Assembly (NCBI GenBank): GCA_949825045.1
Contig: OX463815.1
Coordinates: 29,379,356-29,443,355, forward strand
Direction: 5' to 3'
From: Argyresthia goedartella
Lineage: Eukaryota; Arthropoda; Insecta; Lepidoptera; Argyresthiidae
Length of the DNA stretch: 64,000 nt
Shown here: piece by piece, positions 9,712 through 20,900 of the stretch
How the letters are laid out: the number at the start of each line of letters is the position of its first letter
Numbering within the stretch: position 1 is the first letter of the stretch
Made by a program: the position numbers and the translations under genes
Notes under the pieces: generated by a model
The model's database searches: none
What the model was told of the DNA's origin: nothing
Seen by the model: only the letters and a program-made list of their open reading frames with translations

Positions 9712-9890
9712 AAAGGCTAGTATTTAATCGCACATCAAAAATACTGATATGCATAGCAAAAAAGGATCAACAAAAACACTTTTTATGTTTTAAATATTTT
9801 ATGTGTGTAAATATTTAAGTTTATGTTTTAAGTAGTTTTTGTTGTTCTTACATGTTCAACAGAACACGAAGTACTGCTCAAATTTATTCA
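9712..9890. repeat. MITE family B, truncated copy
   Basis: Starts TATTTAATCGCACATCAAAA and shares AAAAAGGATCAACAAAAAC and the TTTTGTTGTTCTTACATGTTC body with the copies at 21511, 53291 and 55734. The right half is missing. 9305-9711 and 9891-10260 carry nothing I recognise. Confidence 0.65.
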
Positions 9891-10264
9891 CTAAACGAGC
9901 TATTTTAAGTCGCTAAGTGATTTCTACCAAAAATTGGCCGCAATTTTCTAAGCGTTTTCGCAATATACGATTGGGTTGAGTAGATGGTTTTAATAATTAA
10001 AACACGTTGCTCAGTCGTAAAATGCTCAATAACAAATTTTCAGTATCTACACAAAGTTATTGTCATGCAACAACTGTCATATTTGCCGCCAAAACAAAAT
10101 GGCAGCAGAAAAAAGTTGTATACCTCCAAGTTTGCCACCCTGTATGATCATATAGTTTTATAATGGGATTTGTCAAAGGCCATTCTGACAACTTTACCTA
10201 TTTCTACTTCTTCGGTTTATCTCGTCGAAAAAAGCTTAGTACCTCAGATTATGAGGAATAACTA

Positions 10265-10650
10265 CAGAGCAGTCGTGTTTGAACTAATATTGTACAGAAT
10301 GACAAGCTGGTTTGCATACTTGGTGTCATGAGCTGGTGATAGAATGAGGACTTGGCGACAGTACTGGAACTCAGGGACCATGAAATGTGAGGCAGTCGTG
10401 TTTGGACTATATTTTTAGGATGAGCTGGTTTCTCGAAGTTGAGGTCATGAGCTGGTGATGGTATGAGGACTTGGTGACAGTGCTGGAACTCAGAAACACG
10501 AATATTAATCTTTATTAACCAGCTCATGACATCAAGTTTGCCAAACCAGCTCATCATCCTTAACAAATTGAGTCCAAACACTTAATTTCTTACTATTCCT
10601 GGTTCCTGAGCTTCAGTACTGTCTCCAAGTCCTCATTTCATCACGAGAAT
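10265..10650. repeat. Direct-plus-inverted repeat cluster
   Basis: A ~125-bp unit with GCAGTCGTGTTTG, GAGCTGGTGAT and GGTGACAGTGCTGGAACTCA occurs twice head to tail (from about 10271 and 10393). A diverged inverted copy follows (about 10515-10640). No target duplication identified. Confidence 0.75.
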
Positions 10651-11305
10651 GAGGACTCGGAGACAGTTTCATCTCTAAATATGTTTGAATGTATATAATA
10701 TATACATATATAAGGTGACATTAATTTTTAAACAGCCATGTTCATACTGAAGACTCGGTAAGTATTCGGTCATTTGATTTTTTTAGGACACGTGACAGTG
10801 GGTGAAATGTTATTTATGGCTTACATACGATATCCCGACAAGCTAAACTGCATTCTAGAATCTGGTACTAAGGTTCAAAGGCTTGGTTCACCATTCACTC
10901 TCGCTCTCGCTTTATCTTGCTTATTCCATAGATTATTGATACAAATTCATCTTCTATAAACTAAAAAAGAAACAAATAAAAAAACCATCTAAAAAGGGGG
11001 TAAAACATAAGTCAAAATGATCTTCACAACAGTAAACTTATTTGGTGTTTTCTCTCGAGTTACTGCACATGGGCACAATGCAATATTTCTTGGTGATTTT
11101 AATTTTTATTCGTGTGTGGTTTACAGTATGGCGCGCTTGAGCCGAATGAGCCCGACCGATCCGATCACCTGACTAGCAAAATGACGTCATCACTAATCCT
11201 ACATGCTTCGCTCAGTTGACGAAATCGTTTTGCGGGGAGTCGAACTATGAGCTTCAATAACTCTACAATTTTTAAGATATAAAAAAAACTTCTTACTCTT
11301 TTTTT
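10651..11305. other. No gene recognised
   Basis: AT-rich with a TATA microsatellite near 10695. One 61-codon frame (10774-10959) has no coding signature. Confidence 0.4.
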
Positions 11306-11711
11306 AGGGTTCCGTACCCGAAGGGTTCCAAACGGGACCCTATTACTAAGACTTCGCTGTCCGTCCGTCCGTCCGTCCGTCCGTCTGTCACCAGGCTGTA
11401 TCTCAAGAACCTAGCTAGCTAGAGAGTTGAAATTTTCACAGATTATGTATTTCTGTTGCCGCTATAACAACAAATACTAAAAAACAGGATAAAATAAATA
11501 TTTAAGGGGGCTCCCATACAACAATACCACATACAAACTTATGGATGCACCTGGTTAAGTACATGGAGTGTGAAAGTAACCGCACCAATAACTTTGTAAA
11601 CAATATTTTGCTGTGTAAAATCCAAACTATTCACTCCACACCATCGCTTCCATTGAACGGTGGTATGGAACCCTTCGAGCGCGATTTAGACTCGCACTTG
11701 ACCGGTTTTAT
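11306..11711 (+). repeat. AGGGTTCCGTACC repeat, copy 1
   Basis: Begins AGGGTTCCGTACCCGAAGGG, includes a (CCGT)n tract and CTGTATCTCAAGAACC, and ends GACTCGCACTTGACCGG. The near-identical copy at 12537 and a minus copy at 41246 define the ends. The family is common in Lepidoptera from experience. No coding capacity. Confidence 0.8.
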
Positions 11712-11847
11712 TTAAATGTGTTCACTGAAATTTTCGTTGGCCACATTCATTATACTGAAGAGTTGCGCGCTCTTGAGTACAATTATAGGTAGGCCACTCT
11801 GAGTGGGGTGATGATGAAGATGACTCTATAAGGTAGGTATACTAGGT

Positions 11848-13475
11848 CCTCCATAAGTTTTGTCACATACAATAAATGAAATAAATGACACAAAAATCTG
11901 TGTTATACAAATATTTATATATCATACGAAAGGTACATTACAAAATACAAGTTTAAATGACATTTTAACTACTCAAAATGACCTCCCCTATTTTCGATAC
12001 ATTTAATCTGCACGCACGACATACATGTCAATATTGACTATTCCTTTAATCAGGGCATTTGAGAGACGCCAAATTGCATTGAGGTTTAGCGCAGACCTTC
12101 GCCTCTAAGTACTGCCGTATTTTATATCCAATGGATTCAAGTCTGGAGTCGAGGAGGGCCTCTTCGTGTCTGCTGAAGACGATTCCACGGGAGGAGAGCT
12201 AATATTGAGTGCTTTTTGCCTTATCAGCTGTTGCAGAGTCCTGCTGGAATACCCAGTGTCTATTTTGAACATTGTCTGTGAGGTCCACGAGGATTGTTTT
12301 TTGGTACACGAGTGCACTGTTTTAACTCCTTTTTCACAAAAATACATCTCAATTGGGCCCCAATAGGAAACCCCAAGCCAAACCATGAATGATGAGGGAT
12401 GGTGACCACGCTGAACATGTGGGATACGTCTGCTCGCTTCTTCACTGTTATGCGCATAGACTCTATCATTCTGTTTGTTAAAGCTTTCCTCGACATCAAA
12501 AAATTTTTCGTCCTAAAAAAGGATTTCGCGGTTTTTAGGGTTCCGTACCCGAAGGGTTCCAAACGGGACCCTATTACTAAGACTTCGCTGTCCGTCCGTC
12601 CGTCCGTCTGTCACCAGGCTGTATCTCAAGAACCTAGCTAGCTAGAGAGTTGAAATTTTCACAGATTATGTATTTCTGTTGCCGCTATAACAACAAATAC
12701 CAAAAAACAGGATAAAATAAATATTTAAGGGGGCTCCCATACAACAATACCACATACAAACTTATGGATGCACCTGGTTACGTACATGGAGTGTGAAAGT
12801 AACCGCACCAATAACTTTGTAAACAATATTTTGCTGTGTAAAATCCAAACTATTCACTCCACACCATCTCTTCCATTGAACGGTGGTACGGAACCCTTCG
12901 TGCGCGATTTAGACTCGCACTTGACCGTTTTTTTTTCCACGTATTGCTTTAGCAAGACTCGGGATCTATCGAGCCTGATTTTCTTCAGTCGTGAGTTAAG
13001 CAAATGTGCTTTTTTCCGATAAGTAAGCTCGTAGTCTAAGGTTCAATTCAATACCCTTTTAACAGTAGTTCCACCTCATCTGGAGAGCCAACAGGTTTTG
13101 CTTCCAAAGGGATTTCTTTGTATGCGCCTTCACTGCTTTGATCACTGCTGGAGTCCGAACAGTATGAGGACAACCACTCCTCTGCTTATCTTCTAATCTT
13201 GAATCTTCCCTGAATCATTTGATAGAACGATAAGCGAACCTCAATGTTGCAATTCTTTCAGCAGTTTGGAAATCACAGTTGGCGCGTGACCGCAGCGATG
13301 CAATGCAATTACCGCGACTATCGTATTTTCGCGGCCACTCCATTTTTTAAATAAAAAAATTACAGGAAACCTATGAATTTAGTTCCTTAAAATATTCGTA
13401 TTTCGAACGCCCATAACTTTTTTTTGGCTCGCGTTCTGAATTCGAAGTTTGATGTATTTGACAAAACAATATAAT
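11848..13475 (-). pseudogene. maT (DD37D) transposon pseudogene, interrupted
   Basis: Minus-strand relative of the transposase at 57143. The start codon is at 13343 (ATGGAGTGG...), the coding part runs to 12931, then a 395-bp AGGGTTCCG repeat intervenes, then coding resumes at 12536 and decays by about 12015. Several stops and indels. The left end resembles the maT terminal repeat (CCATAAGTTTTGTCACATA); the right end is degraded (about 13475). It shows the order of events: maT first, AGGGTTCCG later. Confidence 0.8.
12537..12931 (+). repeat. AGGGTTCCGTACC repeat, copy 2, nested in maT
   Basis: Nearly identical to 11306-11711; the main change is a shorter CCGT tract. It sits within an A/T run of the transposase, so a target duplication cannot be read with certainty. 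Confidence 0.85.
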
Positions 13476-14156
13476 GTTATTTATTATTCATACGTCACAA
13501 CACAATGCAGGCATTAAATTCGATACGATTGACGACTACCTATTACCATTGACAGAGATAATTACGTAACATTTTATTTTACGTCTTGTGTATAGTATGA
13601 TTAGTAATTTTATATGTTTTCTTGTTTACCCTGAGGATGGATTTACGGCCGAGACTTCTTTATTCATTCACGTTACTCGTCCCTAAAATGCACCCCCATA
13701 ATAAAGCAAAACGATTGCATCAAACCTACAAACATTTAGTAGAAAAAATCTATTTCACAGCCAATTTCACAAAGGGTGCCGCTATTCATTCAGTCATTTG
13801 CACTCTCTCCTCTGTTTGCATTCCCATAATGAGCCTCGCCCGTAAAATGACCTGCCCGGCTGTAACAATGTCACCACGCGTTTGAACTACCCTGCCCCCC
13901 GCAGATTCACCTCCCACAGAGGGCATAGGGGAAAGCAAGCTAGTGGTCATACTCATATACTCCTGGCTACATAAGATCGTACCACAACCCCCATCCACCC
14001 ATTGGCAGGTAACCACGACGCCTCACTTTGCCGATTGGACTGTAGTCGTAAACCTTCACATGTGGCCTTTGTCAGCTGGAGACCAGTTGGCTCTAATATT
14101 CTCTTACGTTAGCTGACATTGCCCTCTGATTTATAAGCGCTGTGAGCCATTTGAGG
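13476..14156. other. Upstream region of Lmpt exon 1
   Basis: No transposon recognised. Short frames on both strands (for example 13622-13885) lack coding signs. It probably includes the promoter region of the gene. Confidence 0.4.
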
Positions 14157-14187
14157 TATAAAGGGTGAACTTAAGAGAGAGTCAATT
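14157..14187 (+). promoter_or_regulatory. Possible TATA/initiator promoter of Lmpt exon 1
   Basis: A TATAAAG word at 14157-14163 is followed about 27 bp later by an arthropod-type initiator-like TCAATT (14182-14187). The pair lies 64-94 bp upstream of the exon 1 ATG, giving a short 5' UTR. Spacing is near the usual TATA-to-start distance. Such words are common in AT-rich DNA, so this is suggestive only. Confidence 0.3.
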
Positions 14188-14250
14188 AAGAAAATACCTC
14201 GAATCAGTTAAAATATATTTCCGGATAAGAAAGAGGGTTTAATAGACACC

Positions 14251-14943
14251 ATGAAGCGCAGAAGAGATTCTGTGGCAACTGTCTACAAGAAAACAACAAA
14301 GTTTCTGACTTTTAATACTGCCGGCATACTAAAGAAGACCTTGACGTTACCTAATGCGAAGAAGTACAAATTTCTGGAGAGGGTTATGGAGGAATTTGAT
14401 AAAAAAGGACAGCTGTGTGTAAAAAGACAGTTTTCTGACTCCGATAACAGTGATGATGAAGACTTTGGGAACAGAGATCTCGACTATTATTTTGGAGTAA
14501 GATACAAGGAAACCTACTGGCGGAACCTTGAAGGTGAAGAGCAGATTAGGAAAGATTACTTCGTCCACCACTGTGGGATCTCTGAACAAGAATATAACGA
14601 GCATTTTAAAAAGATAAAAGCCACAAAACGCCAAAACTTCATACGGAAACTAAAACAAGTGCCTTTTACTATACACAGAAAAAAAGCAATTCATAGTAGT
14701 ATTAAGAAGGACAACACCAATTTCTGGAACGAAAAGACTGGTAAATTAAAAATGTTCCTTTCGAACAGAAAGGACAGCGACTACTCGTCTTCGGATAGCT
14801 ATAGTGAATGTGAACAATCTGCCAACAACTGCGATTCAACCAACGAAACTGATCATTTTGATTATCTAGCCAATAATTTCAAACGTTTCACTGACCTTAG
14901 CTTTAATCGAGAGACCATTAACAATGATTTTGGGTCACGCGAG
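14251..14943 (+). CDS. Lmpt: Lmpt exon 1: 231-residue charged N-terminal extension
   Basis: Open from ATG 14251 (context gacaccATG) to a strong donor, GAG|GTCAGT, at 14943/14944; reading on would stop five codons later. It encodes 231 residues, phase 0. The protein is Lys/Arg-rich with acidic Ser/Asp clusters ([21 protein letters not shown]) and no domain I recognise; it looks largely disordered. Its phase fits exon 2, only 91 bp downstream, which carries the recognisable Cys motif. That is the main reason to assign it to this gene. No homologue is recalled for this segment, so it may be lineage-specific. Confidence 0.7.
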
Positions 14944-17900
14944 GTCAGTTTCTTATGACGTGACGTGAACAGTCAATATGTGATAGTTCTGAGTTTAATG
15001 ATAGAGACTTAATTATCTTTTTCCTTGTCTACAGGGTGTTCGGATTAAAGAAGTCTCCGATGGAAGGCCGTGTGACAACTGCACGGAGCTGTGTCCGGGA
15101 TTCATCCCACACGCATGGAGGTATGTCATTAGATATTTTTTTACAAATTCAATCCATTTTTGAGTGTATACCGGGGACCTACTCTCCCCATTAAATTGGT
15201 TGGATGATTCATATCTTCCGACCAAATCACTTGAACACTTCAATTGGTTAATTGTCGTTTTAGATCGACAAGAACTTGCAGTATTGATCGAGGTCTTCGG
15301 CTCGACTGTTTGCGATGTGACCCAGACTCACAAAGATAACCTAAGCAAAGGAAGGGAAGGGAGTCATCCTTACTGCCGTACTGTTACTGCATCCTAACAA
15401 CATAATATAGATAAGGTTATTTAACTCTAAATTAATAATAAACATTAATAACTCTACTGTAAATATAATAGGCAATTAGCTAGTACATATTTTTGTACTA
15501 ATTTATTAATTGTCATACTTTTGGTAGCCAGTATGTTTGTGTATCAGACACAAACAATAACGTGTATTGGTAGTATATTAATCTCCATATTTCACGAATT
15601 TCATTATCATTACTAATACATCGTATCACTCAGAAAATATTGCGAATCAATAACAAACCGAGGAAAACATTTGTCTTCTATTCGGTATAACTTCCCGGTC
15701 TACAGATAGCTACATGTAGTTCGTTTGAGGTCGTCGGCGCACACGCATGTCAAACACATATCTTGTCACATCACATCCAAACAAGCAGTCGAAGCGATCA
15801 CTTGTGTGACTAAGCCCTCGTAAACCGCGGTTGTGTTATAATAACTTAAAATGCATTTATCACTGGATAATATTTACAAGCGCCTCGCGGCGAACCTGCA
15901 TCCAGAGATTGTGGAGAAGAAGAAAACACCAAAGTTCCCTTCACGAGAACGGAACCTTGCTGTGAGGAGACGGAAGACCAACAATAATAATGTGCGAGTG
16001 AATAACAACGAGTGTCATTGTTGCAACAACAGGGTGATCTCAGAAACAGATGCGCGGGAGTTGAGTTGAAATGCGAGTGATAAGGATAAGTGATAAAACT
16101 GGTGATAAACCTACGTGCAATCACGGGTTGCCTGCCTCGTTTATAAACAGCATGTAAACTAATGAGATGTCTATTCAAAAGGCAGCTTACATAATATCAC
16201 AAAATAATGCTAGAATTATAGGCTGGAGACAAAGGTTTCATAATTCATATCAAAATATATTTATTAGATAATGTATAAATAAATAAATAAATGTAGCCTA
16301 TTAATGTACCCACCGAGGTCCATTGATGTTAGTAAGATTAAGCCATACTTTATGACGCTGGCTTAGTGCCGGTTGACGGAGGATAATGTGTGCTAGTTCA
16401 TTTTTGAATAGATTTTTAACAGTTTAAGGTTTACGTTATTTATTTAAGGGTCAACAATGTTACTTATTATATAAGAGTTATGTATCGATTTTATGACAAC
16501 CATTAAAAGTGTTTTATGTTTAGATGCATTAAATGTTATTTATTATACAAGAAACATATGTAAATAAAATAAATGCGAAACTCTGTAGGCATTATCTTAT
16601 CAAAGAATACTCATATCTACCTATTTACAAAATGGCATCGGTGCTAAAGGTCACCTATATAGGTAGTTACGAATAATATAACTTCCTCATTATGAATACA
16701 TAAAGTGCGCGCCAAGTTTAATTTCACTTTGAGCAGGCTGTCACCTGATCATCTCTTTCGCTCTCTCACCCCACCTTACCCTAAGCGAGAAAGAGAGGTC
16801 AGAGCTCGCTCCGAGCCAAAGAACCTTCGCGCGGACTGTACTCATATGACGCTAGCAAGTAACTCGACTCTGGTGTGTATGTTACAGTCAAACCTCGACG
16901 CTCCGGCGCTCCCAGGTTTGACTAGTCAATTCTCAGGTCTGACTTAAAGTCTTAGTCAAGGCCCAAACAAATAAAGGTTTTCGGCCTCTGACTAAAGAAT
17001 TTTCGTCAAACCTAGGAGAAACTAATTTGGTCAGGCAAACATCGAAACTCAATTTAATGGATTCGGGGTCCGGCCAGTCAAACTTCAATTAGGTATATTA
17101 GAATGTCTTAGTTTGTTAGATTAGGGGTAATAAAACGAATATTATAACAAAAGCAACCCGTCGAGGGGGTAGCCCTGGAAGACCCCTACTACGGGGCTGC
17201 GGGGCGGCGATAGGTAGGTAAGTACACTGCAGCGTATCCACCCAAAAAAAAAAAAACATAATAATAATTAAATGTTGTTTTTATTTGCATACGCTTCGCT
17301 ACGCTCCCGTTTGGCTTCTTCTAAGTTCCAACCTAACCTATAACCCAATTGAATTTCAGCCACAATAAGCTACTATAGCCAAACCTGTACAAGTTACAAG
17401 TACATTCTACGTTTGACCGAGTCTACCAGTCTTTTCTAGGATCGACTAGGCAAACAGATTATTTTACTTTCGTAGTTTGACTGAAAAGTTAGGACCTTCT
17501 AGGTTTGACAAAAGTGCTTTAGTCAAGGCCGAACTTGGAATTTATTTCGGGGTTTGCCCGAAGGCTTCGGTTAAGCCTAGGATAAACCAGTCATTCGGGC
17601 AAGAGACTGCATATCGACCTTTGACTACGACATATTCACTGCACACTGATGAACTCATTGAACATGTCACCCGTATAAAATTGCATATTTCAATGAACAC
17701 TCCCATCAGATCCAGTTACTCCAATCAGCCAAAGTCGCTATGGCGCACGACATATCTTCGGTAAAGTCATATCAGTCCAGAAGGTAAACATCAACATTTA
17801 TAATAATAATAATCTTTATTTCAGGTTAACAAGATATACCTTACAACAAGATAAAAACACAAAATATGTTCTAACCTAGCTTGGGATTTTCTTCTTCGTT

Positions 17901-20900
17901 CTCGCTTCCCTGTAGCGTTGGTAATTGATGCCCTCCTTTCCTTTTTATTATACACATTGCATCTGGCCCCACACTGGGATATACTATGTCGTTGGAAGCA
18001 AAACCACCAGCGCAGCGTCACAAACACAAAACATCCAATAATCAGTGAAGCTGAACGCAACTGGTTCGCAACTGCACTGTTTTCAAAATATACCACAAAT
18101 AGGTACCTACTACCTAGGTAGGTACTACATTCCACACGAAATCGCAGTTCTAGATTTATCAGTCCACCACATGTTGGATAAGCAACGCAAGTTGGCAATT
18201 TTGTTTCGCTGGGTGTGACATGCACGTGACTACAGAATCAGCGTTTTTTTCTTTAGTGCGAATTTTTTTCTATTCCGTTCGACCCTTCTCGCTTTTAGTT
18301 GCTGAAATTAGATTTTAACGCAGACTTAATAAATTCCTGCATTGTTATTTATAAAGATTCAATTTCTCTAAAACACTCATTATATGGAGTTGAAACTAGA
18401 GATGCACCCGGTATCCGGCTAGGATCCCGGCGGTTTCGGCACTTTTTCAGGATCCGGCCGGATACCGGATAATGATGCGGATAAAAAAACTAACTGTTTT
18501 CATAGGAAAATGTTTATAAAACTTTGTAGTTTAATCAACATATATTTTTAACAAATTTTAGCATTAAATCAAGTCTTTATTTCTCATTTATTAATCATTA
18601 TTATAGTTACTAACTAGTAATTGACTTGAGATCCATTTATTTAAGTATTAATTTGTTTTATTATGTCAAGTGAATCAATAATCAAACTTCAAATTCGGCA
18701 GATTGTGATGTTTTTCACACAAGTTTTTCGGCACGCGTAGGATCTAGTCTGTTTCTTTTCGTTTCATACATCAGTCCAACCTGGATTTTAAAGGCATTTT
18801 AATGTCAGGTAATTTTGCAGGGTACTCGGCAGATGCGGTAAAAAATACGCCGGATACCCGTTACCCATTACCCGGTCAAACCAGGATCCGGCCCATCTCT
18901 AGTTGAAAAACCTTCAAACCGTATAAATCACAAAATTGTGATTTATAAAATAAAATCTGTACACACTGCTCTACAACTTAAAGTAGTTAAGACCCTTCTA
19001 TAACTGACAGATTTTATAATTTTTTTGTTGGAGGGGGAAAAAATGGGACTACCCATGCCCAGGAGTCAGACCTCCCTGCTATGTCCGGGTCCCTACATAT
19101 TGGGCGGGCATCAGCTCGTGTGCTATACGGACTAAAAACAACACATTTGTTGTGTGAAACAGTCATAGTAAGGTGTTACTGTTAGCCATGGAAGTTATTC
19201 AATGGCTAACAGTAACATCTAATAACTAACACTCGAATGATTCATGTCATGGCGTACACCAGATGCCAAAAGCAAACGCCAGTCAGTTGTCAAAGTATGA
19301 ATTTATGTTTATTTTTTTTGGAACCTCAGATAAACGAAACTCTTTGTTGGAACACAGAGAAATTTTGACACATACACAGACCTTTTTTTCAATGAACTTT
19401 ACGGCTTTGGGTTCTCTTTCTTCAGCCGACATCCACAGACCCTAAAGAATGAAGGAACTTACAACAGTATTTTAGCTGACTCGCTTTAGTTTTATAAATC
19501 ACAAAAACATTAAACGCTCATAAGGGTTTAAAGAGGATTTTGCTTAAACAGGTCTACCAACATTTAGTTTTTATAGGACTGCTAGACATTACTCACACAC
19601 AAGACATGAACAAGACAAATTGTAACATATTTAATCTTTGGTTTATCAGATGATATTTGTTGGAACAGAGTAAGTAAGTAAAGCAAAGTGTTTCATTCAT
19701 CCATGGGTTTTGACTTTGAGTACCTATATATCAGAAAAATGCATATATGACAAATCTATGTAATTTATAGGTGTACTCTACAAGATTTGACTCCGGTGTA
19801 CATTACTTTTTTCTTCTTTAAGGTAAGTAGTATTGTGATGTATACGCAGCAATGTATATTTTCTTCCGATCTGTGCCGATAAAAGCCGAGAATTGTCAAG
19901 CGGTAAAGAAATCGTAGTAAACGTAGGGATTGTAAAACGATTCAAGACTGTAAAAAAGGTTAGTCAGAAAACGTTGAACTTAGGGTCCTTATCTAGAAGC
20001 AGTATAATGTAGCAGCTGTGTATACATATATGTAGTATATGAAATACCTACTCACTTACTATGTTAAATGATACGGGTAAAGTGGTACGTCACTCAATCG
20101 TATCTTGATAATACCCGGATTTCATGTTTTTATCAAACTGTTTACCAAAAACTGCCATTAAGTGCTGTACTTAGTAAGTATCATAAACAGAGTGTAAGTT
20201 GTTCTTTGAAGATAAAACATGTGCTAATTAGTACCGTTATCGTCGAGAGCGGACATATGTACCGTAAAAGTCATTTTAATTATTGCAAGATTTTTCTTTT
20301 TTAATAAGTAATCATTCTAATGTATTTTTTGAGTAAATTGAATGAGTAATCATTCTAATGTATTTCAAAGCATTGAAAAAAAGCTATTACTTCCCGAATG
20401 AAATGAAATGACGTCTTTCGTTGTGCTACCATCTTGCGGGCAGTAGCGAAACTTTATTGCATAAATCGATTTCAAGATCATAGATGTCGCTGCTAGTCTT
20501 GTTACCTTGCCACATTACCGTGGCGACTCTATCGCCTTTTTACTCGACTACGGCATAGCCAAAAGGAGGGTCTTGATTTTAACGTATTTATGTATGTAGC
20601 AAACTTGAGTATGTAGCAAAACATCTAAACTACTTATCAGAATTTTACAAATAAGCTAGGTATCTTTAGAAGATTCTTGCTCTTCCGGTACCTATTTAAT
20701 TATTTATAGGCTATGTAACATCACCATCATCATCATCATTATCAATCAGCCCACATTTACCCACTGCTGGGTATACCTCTTCTTTACCACGCCATCCTTT
20801 CCGGTCCTGAGCCTCCCGCATCCACTGCCTACCCGCTATGGCGCTGATGTCATCTGTCCACCTGGCTGGTGGTCTGCCGACTGGTCGTCGTGCGGTTCTG

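Noticed and set aside
13622..13885. 87-codon frame upstream of Lmpt
   Set aside because: No coding character; overlaps an equally poor antisense frame.
15846..16178. 110-codon minus-strand frame
   Set aside because: Mirror of the plus-strand small ORF; no signature.
17821..18225. 134-codon minus-strand frame
   Set aside because: No domain, low-complexity composition, and it begins at a LINE-like AATAATCTTTATTTCAGG tail.
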